Positions 9,636 to 16,866 of a stretch of DNA of 41,184 nucleotides are shown piece after piece (the stretch's first letter is position 1; each line of letters begins with the position of its first letter). The DNA is from Alphaproteobacteria bacterium (GTDB taxonomy: Bacteria > Pseudomonadota > Alphaproteobacteria > JABAAW01 > JAHZMA01): the NCBI GenBank assembly GCA_022599575.1, contig JAHZMA010000004.1, positions 1 to 41,184 of the forward strand, given 5' to 3'. The translations under genes and the position numbers were made by a program. Below the pieces are notes generated by a model. It saw only the letters and a list, made by a program, of their open reading frames with translations. It did not search any database and was not told the DNA's origin.

Positions 9636-9699
9636 TGTAACAAAAAAATATTATTCCACTGCTTATGTAACATTACACCAACAAAATACAATTTGTCAA
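9636..9699 (-). promoter_or_regulatory. dctP upstream region: possible promoter and two TGTAACA motifs
   Basis: In the 107-bp gap between the FadB-like gene and dctP, the minus strand has TTGACA (9699-9694) followed after 18 bases by a weak TAATGT (9675-9670). The -10 lies inside TGTAACATTACA (9666-9677), whose arms TGTAA and TTACA are exact inverted repeats. A second TGTAACA lies at 9636-9642. A repressor or activator site is plausible; the -10 match is poor. Confidence 0.35.
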
Positions 9700-9706
9700 T
9701 AAATTC

Positions 9707-11809
9707 TCACTTTTCATTTAAACTATCAAATAATTTTTTCTCTTGTGCTAATTTTTCTAATAATTTTGCAGGTTGTTGGTGATTGTTATGAATCATGCTA
9801 ACAATATTGTTTAACCCGATTGTATCAGCATAATGTAGTGGCCCACCACGATAGCGCGGAAAACCATAACCCGCAATCATTACCATATCAATATCAGATG
9901 GCCGCGTGGCAATGCCATCTGCCACGATATTTGCCGCCTCGTTAATCATGGCGGCTAAATAGCAATCAATGATTTCTTGGTCGGTGAATGTTTTAACAAT
10001 GATATTTTTTGCCTGCCGTTCTGCATCGATAATTGCCCGCACCTCATCATCAGGAATGCCTTGCTTGCTACCAGCTTGATAAAGATAATAGCCCCGTCCC
10101 GTTTTTTGCCCGAACCAGCCATTTTCGCAAATTCTATCGGGAAAATCTGCTAATGTGGGTGTTGATGGCTGTATTTGCATTTTACGTTTACGTTGCGCCC
10201 ACTGAATATCTAACCCTGCTAAATCACCCGTTGCAAACACACCCATCGGGAAGCCAAACGCGATTAATGCCTTATCCACCTGATATAAATCCGCACCCGC
10301 AAGCACCATCATATGCGCTTCATCGCGTAATTTTGCCAAAATCCGATTGCCAATAAAGCCATCACACACACCAGAGCGCACCGCAATTTTGCGTATTTTC
10401 TTGGCAAATGCAAAACCCATCGCAATGGTTTGCGGCGTGGCTTCATCAGGGATAATCACCTCTAGCAATTTCATAATATGGGCGGGCGAGAAAAAATGTA
10501 AACCAATAATTTGCGATGCACGATTGGTGCTACGGGCGATTTTGTTAATATCCAAATAAGAGGTATTGGTGGCTAATATCGCATCTTTTTTACAAATTTT
10601 ATCTAGCAACGCAAAAATTTCTTGTTTGATTTTCATATCTTCAAATACTGCCTCAATCACCAAATCAACATCCGCAATTTGCTGATAATCACTGGTTTTT
10701 TGCAGCTGTTTGTTTAACAATATATCACGCTTTTCAGCATCAATCTTGCCACGCGCAACTGATGTATCAAGCAAATCTGCAATGCGCTTATTGGCAGTTG
10801 CAACCGCTTCATCATCTTGTTCTACCACAATCACCGTAAAGCCGTTTAATAGCAAGCAAGTTGCAATAGCGCACCCCATTGTGCCGCCCCCAATCACCGC
10901 CACATTATTAATAAGAGGCACGGTTACTTGCTTTAATTCAGGAATTTTTTTCAAGCGGTTTTCAGCAAAAAACGCATGCACCAGCCCCGCACGTTGCGGG
11001 GTTTGCAATAATTCTAAAAATAACTGACGCTCCGCTTTCATGCCATCGGCAACATTTTTTTCACTGGAAATTTGAATCGCTTTTATCGCTTGTAATTGCG
11101 CCACTTGCCCAAATGCCGTTTTTTGTAATTTTTGCTGATATTGTGTGAAAATATCGGCTGATTCCACAACAGGTGGCGGTAATTGCGAAATAAGTTTACG
11201 CGGGTAATTTTCCTGCAATATTTCTTTGGCAAAATCAATGGCAACCATTTGCAAATCAGGCGCATCGGTTATTCTATCGACCACCCCTAATTGATGCGCT
11301 TGTGTGGCGGTAAATTGTTTGCCAGATGTAATCAGCTCTAAAGCTTTTTTTATGCCAACCAATCTTGGTAGTTTTTGCGTACCGCCTGCGCCCGGTATCA
11401 CCCCTAATGTGACTTCTGGAAAGCCAAATTTACCATCAATATGTGCCAATCGATAATCAGCAGCTAACGCAATTTCTAAACCGCCGCCTAAAGTAAAATC
11501 TGCCATCGCGGCAATGATAATTTTAGGCGTGTCCTCAATTAAGGCAACAATATCAGGCAAGAAGGGGGCTTGTGGTGACTTGCCAAATTCACTGACATCC
11601 GCGCCTGCAATAAAGCCATTGGCTTTTCCCTTGCCGATTAAAATCGCAATCTGGGCTTTTTCATCTGTTTGGAATCTGCTAATCTGTTGCTGTAATTCTT
11701 GCCTTACCTGCTTGCTGAGCGCATTTACTGGCGGGTTATCAACAAAGATAATCGCGATAGTGTCATGCAGCTGATAATGTACTTTGCCAGATGCGGTATT
11801 TACTGGCAT
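9707..11809 (-). CDS. FadB-like enoyl-CoA hydratase / 3-hydroxyacyl-CoA dehydrogenase
   Basis: Two-step beta-oxidation enzyme, 700 residues. Residues 1-190 form a crotonase domain with oxyanion segment FIAGADVSEF and both catalytic glutamates, E112 (GGGLEIALAAD) and E132 (FPEVTLGVIPGAGGTQ). Residues 300-480 form the NAD-binding dehydrogenase domain with VAVIGGGTMG and catalytic H438 in GLHFFSPAH; a helical C-terminal domain follows. In the paa setting it could replace separate PaaF/PaaG and PaaH steps, or serve general fatty-acid oxidation. No thiolase (FadA) lies directly beside it, but paaJ is 3 kb downstream. Start ATG at 11809 has GGAG six bases upstream. Confidence 0.9.
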   Translation of the reverse strand: MPVNTASGKVHYQLHDTIAIIFVDNPPVNALSKQVRQELQQQISRFQTDEKAQIAILIGKGKANGFIAGADVSEFGKSPQAPFLPDIVALIEDTPKIIIAAMADFTLGGGLEIALAADYRLAHIDGKFGFPEVTLGVIPGAGGTQKLPRLVGIKKALELITSGKQFTATQAHQLGVVDRITDAPDLQMVAIDFAKEILQENYPRKLISQLPPPVVESADIFTQYQQKLQKTAFGQVAQLQAIKAIQISSEKNVADGMKAERQLFLELLQTPQRAGLVHAFFAENRLKKIPELKQVTVPLINNVAVIGGGTMGCAIATCLLLNGFTVIVVEQDDEAVATANKRIADLLDTSVARGKIDAEKRDILLNKQLQKTSDYQQIADVDLVIEAVFEDMKIKQEIFALLDKICKKDAILATNTSYLDINKIARSTNRASQIIGLHFFSPAHIMKLLEVIIPDEATPQTIAMGFAFAKKIRKIAVRSGVCDGFIGNRILAKLRDEAHMMVLAGADLYQVDKALIAFGFPMGVFATGDLAGLDIQWAQRKRKMQIQPSTPTLADFPDRICENGWFGQKTGRGYYLYQAGSKQGIPDDEVRAIIDAERQAKNIIVKTFTDQEIIDCYLAAMINEAANIVADGIATRPSDIDMVMIAGYGFPRYRGGPLHYADTIGLNNIVSMIHNNHQQPAKLLEKLAQEKKLFDSLNEK

Positions 11810-11844
11810 GGTATCTCCCGATATGCTAGTGGTTAAACAATAAA

Positions 11845-11851
11845 TGTTACA
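11845..11851. promoter_or_regulatory. TGTTACA motif upstream of the FadB-like gene
   Basis: The heptamer TGTTACA, in the context AAATGTTACAAAT, lies 36 bp upstream of the FadB-like start in the 171-bp divergent gap with the restriction-modification gene. It repeats the motif found before paaA and dctP. I could not find a convincing -35/-10 pair here on either strand. Confidence 0.3.
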
Positions 11852-11980
11852 AATAAACTTTATTTAATTATTTATGGCACAAACTTTTATTGTTTGCAAG
11901 CCTGATAATGTTTTTTACGAATTTTATATCGCGTAACAATGGGGGATAGTTGAAAATGTTAATGAATTATAAGATGCTGT

Positions 11981-14900
11981 ATGGTAAGTAAAGATATGGA
12001 TTCTTTATACCAAACATATCTATCTGCGCTTGCCCAAACGCCGCTTGTTGATAAAACAGAGGCGACCAACCGCACTGATTTAGAAAATTTATTAAACGCC
12101 CTTATTCCCAATGATATTAAAAGCGTTATTAAAATTATTCAAGAAGCCAGCCGTGCAGATTCTGAGCATGCTGAATTTGGCACGCCCGATTTTACCCTTA
12201 AAAAGGGTGGGTTGATTGTTGGCTATATAGAAAACAAGAAAATTGATGAAGATTTATCAAAGATTGTAACTTCTCAACAAATTAAAAAATACCAAAATTT
12301 AAGCGATAATATTCTGATTACCAATTATTGCGATTGGATATTGCTAGGCAAAGATGGCGATATAAAAAAGGTAAATCTTTTTAGCTCACAGCAAATTTAT
12401 CAAAAAAACTTCACCATTGCCGATGATAATATAGAAGCGTTACAGGATTTACTGAAGCAATTTTTCAGCAATGCGCCTGAAAAAATCGCGCGCGTTAATA
12501 TGTTGGCAAAAGAATTAGCGATGCGTGGCAATTATTTGCGCGAATTTCTGAACGAAGAGCTTATCAATCAACAAAACCATCGACAACATGGCAGGCTATA
12601 TGGGCTTTATGTGGAGTTCAAAACCCAAATTTCGCAAAGCTTAACCATTACCGAATTTGCCGATGCTTTTGCCCAAACGCTTGCCTATGGTTTGTTTATG
12701 GCAAAATTGCAAGCGGGCGAAAACCAAGAAATCAACCTTAGCAATGCAAAAAATTACATCGCCAATAATTTTTCATTAATCCAAGAGATGGTCAGCTTTT
12801 TAGATGAATTGAACAAGCCTGAATATCTTAAAACAAAATGGATTATCGATGAAATTTTAGCCATGATGAACCGCCTCAATTTAGCGGCAATCACATTGGA
12901 ATTAGCCGATACCAAAAAACGCACAATCACCAAAACCGATAAGGAAGAAGATATTGAAGCCAAAGAATTTTTTGCCCGCGACCCTTATATCTATTTTTAC
13001 GAAGATTTCTTAAAAGCATGGGATAGCGAAACCAGAAAAGCGCGCGGTGTGTATTATACCCCGCCGCCTGCGGTTAATTTCATTATCCGTGCGGTTGATG
13101 ATGTTCTGCAAAAAGACTTTAATATCCAACAAGGCTTAGCCGATAAAAATGCCGTTAATCTATTGGATTTTGCCACTGGCACAGGCACGTTTTTATTAGA
13201 GGTGTTTCGGCAAATATTGGAAAAAACCGATACGGGTAGCAAAAACGGCATCATCAGCGAACATATCTTAAAGAATTTTTATGGGTTTGAATATCTTATC
13301 GCGCCCTATACGGTGGCGCATTTGAAATTATCGCAATATCTGGCAAGTCAAAATTACCAAATGGCTGATAATGAACGGTTGCAAATTTACCTTACCAACA
13401 CGCTAGAAGATTTTAGAGCGCAACGCAATTTGCTCCTGCCCGCCTTAAGCGATGAAAGCGAATTGGCAAGCAATACCAAAAAGCAACCGATTTTGATTAT
13501 TACGGGCAACCCGCCTTATAACATTAATTCAAAAAATAATGGTCAGTGGATTACAGATTTAATTGAAACTTATAAATATGTTGATGGGCAACCCTTAAAC
13601 GAAAGCAATCCTAAAGCGTTGCAAGATGATTACGTTAAATTTATCCGCTTTGCCCAATATAAAATGCATGATTTAGAGCGCGGCATGATTGCGGTAATTA
13701 CCAGTCATGGTTTTTTGGATAACCTCACCTTTCGTGGCATGCGCCAAAGCCTGATGAATGATTTTGATAGAATCTATCTGTTAGATTTACATGGTAATAG
13801 GCGCCAATTAGAAATTGCGCCCGATGGCAGTGAGGATAAAAATATCTTTCTTATTGAACAGGGCGTTGCCATTTCTATTTTTATTAAAGATAAAACCTTA
13901 ACAGAAAAAGGCGTTTTTTATAAAGATTTTTACGGCACACGTGATAATAAATATCGACAATTATTAGCGGGAAATTTACAAAATATCGAATGGCAGAAAC
14001 TACAACCGCAAACCCCTTTTTATATGTTTATCCCACGAAATAATGATAATTTTCCAACGTATCAAAATTACTGGTCGGTGAAAAATATTTTTCCGATTAG
14101 TTCTTCAGGCATTAAAACTCATCGCGACCATTTTGCATTCACTTTTACAGAAGAAAAAATACAGGAACATATCAATGATATGGTAAGCGATATAAATGAT
14201 GGAAAATTACGATTAAAATATAATCTAATAGATAATGATGATTGGCAATTATCAGAAAGCAGAAAATTGCTAAAGGATAACGTAGATTATTCTAATAGAT
14301 TACAGCCATGTCTGTATAATCCTTTTGATACACGCTATTGTTACTATGGGATAGAAACAATGGATAGACCGCGTGGTGAAATCATGCAACACATGCTGGC
14401 AGGCGATAATGTTGGATTACTTTCAGGTCGCGCTGGCTCTGCTACAGGATCAAAATTTTATGATATTTTTCACATCACTGACACGATTAGCGATGTAAAT
14501 ATCTTTCGTAGGGGTGGGGGTTGCTTATTCCCCCTCTATCTCTATCCGCCTGCGGAGGGTGAGAAAAATAGCAAAGCGATTATCGATAATTTTGGTAATA
14601 ATCCATTTGCAGATAACGAACGGATTGAAAATATCGCGCCCGCATTCCGTGAATTTATCGATAAGCATTATGGCAAAATATACAGCCCAGAACAAATATT
14701 AGGCTATATTTATGCGATTCTACATAGCGAGAAATACCGCACCAAATATTTACAATTCTTAAAATCAGATTTTCCGCGGATTCCTTTTACCCCTGATGCC
14801 AAGAAATTTATGCAATTAGCCAAAATCGGGCAAAGCCTTATCGATACCCATCTGTTAAAAACCATTCCGCAGAGCATCAACAGCGAATATGCGGTGGCGG

Positions 14901-15163
14901 GCGATAATATCGTCATAACCCCACGCCATAATGAAGTAGAAGCACGGCTTTATATCAATAAAACGCAATATTTCAGCAATATTAGCGCGGAAATTTACGC
15001 GTTCCATATTGGTGGTTATCAGGTGCTGGATAAATATCTAAAATCGCGCAAAGGCAGAACATTAAACCTAGACGAAATCAATAACATCAAAAACACCGCC
15101 GAAGCATTGGCATTCACCATCAAGCAAATGCAGAAGATTGATGGGGTTGATTTTATAGTGTGA
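11981..15163 (+). CDS. Single-chain restriction-modification enzyme (type ISP / IIG-like, no helicase)
   Basis: Predicted to methylate adenine at a specific site and to cut unmethylated DNA, in one 1060-residue chain. The N-terminus has a PD-(D/E)xK nuclease pattern: PD at 69-70, E84 and K86 in GYIENKK, then QxxxY in QQIKKYQ (about 100-104), as in Mrr-like nucleases. The N6-adenine methyltransferase core has motif I DFATGTGT (396-403) and motif IV NPPY (510-513). The remaining C-terminal part resembles the recognition region of type ISP enzymes (SSGIKTHRDHFAF, NPFDTRYCYYG). Type ISP enzymes such as LlaGI carry a helicase between nuclease and methyltransferase; none is seen. Start may be 11981 or the ATG at 11996; neither has a good ribosome-binding site. 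Confidence 0.87.
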   Translation: MVSKDMDSLYQTYLSALAQTPLVDKTEATNRTDLENLLNALIPNDIKSVIKIIQEASRADSEHAEFGTPDFTLKKGGLIVGYIENKKIDEDLSKIVTSQQIKKYQNLSDNILITNYCDWILLGKDGDIKKVNLFSSQQIYQKNFTIADDNIEALQDLLKQFFSNAPEKIARVNMLAKELAMRGNYLREFLNEELINQQNHRQHGRLYGLYVEFKTQISQSLTITEFADAFAQTLAYGLFMAKLQAGENQEINLSNAKNYIANNFSLIQEMVSFLDELNKPEYLKTKWIIDEILAMMNRLNLAAITLELADTKKRTITKTDKEEDIEAKEFFARDPYIYFYEDFLKAWDSETRKARGVYYTPPPAVNFIIRAVDDVLQKDFNIQQGLADKNAVNLLDFATGTGTFLLEVFRQILEKTDTGSKNGIISEHILKNFYGFEYLIAPYTVAHLKLSQYLASQNYQMADNERLQIYLTNTLEDFRAQRNLLLPALSDESELASNTKKQPILIITGNPPYNINSKNNGQWITDLIETYKYVDGQPLNESNPKALQDDYVKFIRFAQYKMHDLERGMIAVITSHGFLDNLTFRGMRQSLMNDFDRIYLLDLHGNRRQLEIAPDGSEDKNIFLIEQGVAISIFIKDKTLTEKGVFYKDFYGTRDNKYRQLLAGNLQNIEWQKLQPQTPFYMFIPRNNDNFPTYQNYWSVKNIFPISSSGIKTHRDHFAFTFTEEKIQEHINDMVSDINDGKLRLKYNLIDNDDWQLSESRKLLKDNVDYSNRLQPCLYNPFDTRYCYYGIETMDRPRGEIMQHMLAGDNVGLLSGRAGSATGSKFYDIFHITDTISDVNIFRRGGGCLFPLYLYPPAEGEKNSKAIIDNFGNNPFADNERIENIAPAFREFIDKHYGKIYSPEQILGYIYAILHSEKYRTKYLQFLKSDFPRIPFTPDAKKFMQLAKIGQSLIDTHLLKTIPQSINSEYAVAGDNIVITPRHNEVEARLYINKTQYFSNISAEIYAFHIGGYQVLDKYLKSRKGRTLNLDEINNIKNTAEALAFTIKQMQKIDGVDFIV

Positions 15164-15229
15164 GTATCATTATTTAATCCATATTGAATATTGACTTTGT
15201 TACTGCCCACATAGCGAAACACGCATCGC

Positions 15230-15335
15230 TCAATGCTCAAACAACATACCGCCCTTTTGCACTGATGCCTTGATATTTGCCAAGCGCAACATATGCCATG
15301 CCATCACCTGATTGCTAGAAAGCACGGGTTTGTTT
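15230..15335 (-). pseudogene. 3' fragment of a second maleate-isomerase/racemase family gene
   Basis: This 106-bp stretch closely matches the 3' end of the racemase-family gene at 34165-34986. Read on the minus strand it encodes KPVLSSNQVMAWHMLRLANI and then KASVQKGGMLFEH with a stop; the full gene ends MLFQR. Identity stops abruptly at 15335, where a transporter remnant begins on the other strand. The small differences suggest an old paralogous copy, not a recent duplication. Confidence 0.85.
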
Positions 15336-15832
15336 TGGTGGTTACAGAACAGTCTATGGTCCAGTTATAGGGGCAGTTGCTATTGGTTTGTTGACGATAA
15401 CATTGCGTGAAACTATCAGCTATTGGGAAGTGGCGCTGGCAGTTATTTTCATTATCACGGTGCTTTATTGCAAAGATGGATTGCTTGGTTATGTGGAAAA
15501 TTATGCAAGAAAATGGCTTCACCATAAAGAAAAACAATATACAAGAAACCATATAGCGCAACCTGCACCGCACTATAAACAAGAAAAAAATAAAGGCGAT
15601 TTGAAAATTGAAAATATTGATTTGCAGATTGGCGAAGTCCGTATTTTAGAAAATTTGACTTTATCTTTTAATGATAAAAAAAATATTTATTGTTTGATTG
15701 GTCCTAATGGTGCGGGCAAAACCACTTTATTTAATGTGCTTACGGGCGAGTTACCAATCAATGCAGGGCGCATTCATCTGTTAGAAAATTCTCGCACAAA
15801 TTGTGATGCCAGAATATTATGCCTAGAAGGGC
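15336..15832 (+). pseudogene. Remnant of a LivM-LivG type ABC transporter (permease C-terminus plus ATPase N-terminus)
   Basis: From 15337 the plus strand is open and reads GGYRTVYGPVIGAVAIGLLT and, a little later, CKDGLLGYVENYARKW. This matches the C-terminus of a branched-chain amino acid/urea-type permease (LivM). It then runs in frame, via a charged linker, into an ATPase with LKIENIDLQIG and Walker A GPNGAGKTT (15700-15726). The ATPase is cut after about 70 residues; Q-loop, signature and Walker B are missing. The permease lacks its start and most helices. Both ends are broken, so it cannot be functional. A permease-ATPase fusion is known in some members of this family. Confidence 0.8.
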
Positions 15833-15863
15833 TTGACATCTCCCCCCCCCCACTCTCTATACT
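15833..15863 (+). promoter_or_regulatory. Promoter with a C10 tract in a 19-nt spacer (candidate phase-variable promoter)
   Basis: A perfect -35 box TTGACA (15833-15838) and a -10 box TATACT (15858-15863, five of six) are separated by 19 bases. The spacer contains ten consecutive C (15842-15851). Loss of two C by slippage would bring the spacer to the optimal 17. Poly-C/poly-G tracts in promoter spacers of outer-membrane protein genes are a known phase-variation device, for example porA in Neisseria. The next gene is an outer-membrane beta-barrel candidate 47 bp downstream. Expected transcription start is near 15870. Confidence 0.6.
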
Positions 15864-15868
15864 CAACT

Positions 15869-15892
15869 ATTGGTTAAATTTAACTAACCAAT
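15869..15892. promoter_or_regulatory. 24-bp palindrome over the expected transcription start
   Basis: ATTGGTTA (15869-15876) and TAACCAAT (15885-15892) are exact inverted repeats round an 8-bp AT-rich centre. The position, just after the -10 box, suits a repressor operator. On the minus strand it contains TGGTTAGTTAAAT, almost the same as TGGTTAGTAAAT upstream of hyuA. The TetR protein encoded at 20777 is a possible ligand (inference). Confidence 0.45.
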
Positions 15893-15910
15893 TACATTTA
15901 GGATAATTTA

Positions 15911-16612
15911 ATGAAAAAAATGAAAAAAACACTGGCACCCATTGTCAGTATTTACGCTATTGGATTGGCATTGGCAATTAGCCCGCTTGCTACCGCCAAT
16001 GCACAAGAGGCAGAATCGCAATTTGATATTGGCTTTCGCGGTGGGGTAAGCCTAGCCGATAGTGTGCCTGCAAACGATATTCCCTATTATGGTTTATTAT
16101 TGCGCTATGCCCCATCTGTGCCAACCGCAGGCAAATATTGGGCATTCGGCTTAAAGTTTGACGCACAAATATTAGATTATGAAGAACCCCATAAGCGTGC
16201 TGGTATTACCCAAGATTATACCGTAAGCTCAGCGGCCGATTCTAAAACAACTTCAAATAACATCATTTTGTTTTTAGAGCGCGAAACCGTTAAAGCCGAT
16301 AAGGCAAATCGCTTTATGCGTTTTGGTTTGGGCACAGCATCGCCAGAAACACCACCAACAATGGGTACCGATATTAACGGCAACGAATTTACGATGGTAA
16401 CCGATGCAGGCACAGAAACCATTATTCAGTTTGATGCAGGTGTTAAGAAAGAAATATCTGATAGAATGTCTTTTGAAACCGCGTTTGAACTTACACATCA
16501 TTTTGCTGATTGGAAAGTTATGGAAACCCAACAAGAAAACTCGCCACCAGCCCGTAGCATTAATGATTATAGCACCTATGGTATTTCGCTTACTTTAACA
16601 TATCATATGTAA
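15911..16612 (+). CDS. Outer-membrane beta-barrel protein, unknown role
   Basis: A 233-residue exported protein. The signal peptide MKKMKKTLAPIVSIYAIGLA continues to a predicted cleavage after ANA (residue 31). The mature chain alternates polar and hydrophobic residues in short strands (FDIGFRGGVSLAD, YYGLLLRYAP, YWAFGLKFDAQILDY) and ends in a strand, YGISLTLTYHM, like small OmpW/OmpA-type barrels. I do not recognise a specific family. The ribosome-binding site AGGA lies seven bases before ATG. It is transcribed alone from the C10 promoter, and a hairpin follows it. It could be an adhesin-like or channel protein under on/off control; nothing in the chain shows a ligand. Confidence 0.7.
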   Translation: MKKMKKTLAPIVSIYAIGLALAISPLATANAQEAESQFDIGFRGGVSLADSVPANDIPYYGLLLRYAPSVPTAGKYWAFGLKFDAQILDYEEPHKRAGITQDYTVSSAADSKTTSNNIILFLERETVKADKANRFMRFGLGTASPETPPTMGTDINGNEFTMVTDAGTETIIQFDAGVKKEISDRMSFETAFELTHHFADWKVMETQQENSPPARSINDYSTYGISLTLTYHM

Positions 16613-16628
16613 TTTACGGTTATTATTT

Positions 16629-16665
16629 ACAGTTGAGGCATGTCTTTTGGCGCGCCTCAACCTGT
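16629..16665 (+). terminator. Imperfect hairpin after the outer-membrane protein gene
   Basis: ACAGTTGAGGC (16629-16639) pairs with GCCTCAACCTGT (16654-16665), with one bulged base. No T-run follows on the plus strand, so a Rho-independent terminator is only possible, not shown. The 11-mer TTTTGGCGCGC occurs at 16645-16655 and again at 16686-16696; I see no role for it. Confidence 0.4.
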
Positions 16666-16799
16666 AGAATTGTGCCAATCATATTGTTTTGGCGCGCTAA
16701 ATATCGAATTCTCAATTTTTTTATCAGTTTTTAATGATAGAAATAAAATTATCTTAAATTAAGAAATTCCTATTTTTTTTTATAATAGCATTTTTATTA

Positions 16800-16861
16800 T
16801 TGACTCTATGCTCATTATATATTAAATTGACTAAATGGTTAGTAAATAATATATTAAGGAG
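16800..16861 (+). promoter_or_regulatory. hyuA upstream region: promoter candidates, operator-like palindrome and ribosome-binding site
   Basis: TTGACT at 16800-16805 with a weak TTAAAT (16822-16827) is one promoter candidate. A second, TTGACT (16827-16832), 17 bases, TATATT (16850-16855), scores better but would start transcription inside the AAGGAG site (16856-16861). The palindrome ACTAA-N4-TTAGT (16830-16843) overlaps both and fits a TetR-type operator. AAGGAG five bases before ATG fixes the hyuA start. Confidence 0.4.
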
Positions 16862-16866
16862 TTGGA

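Noticed and set aside
15388-15906. A complete 172-residue protein read through the LivM-LivG remnant
   Set aside because: It begins inside a permease C-terminus at a TTG and its last 25 codons are the C10 promoter and palindrome, so it is a remnant and not a gene.
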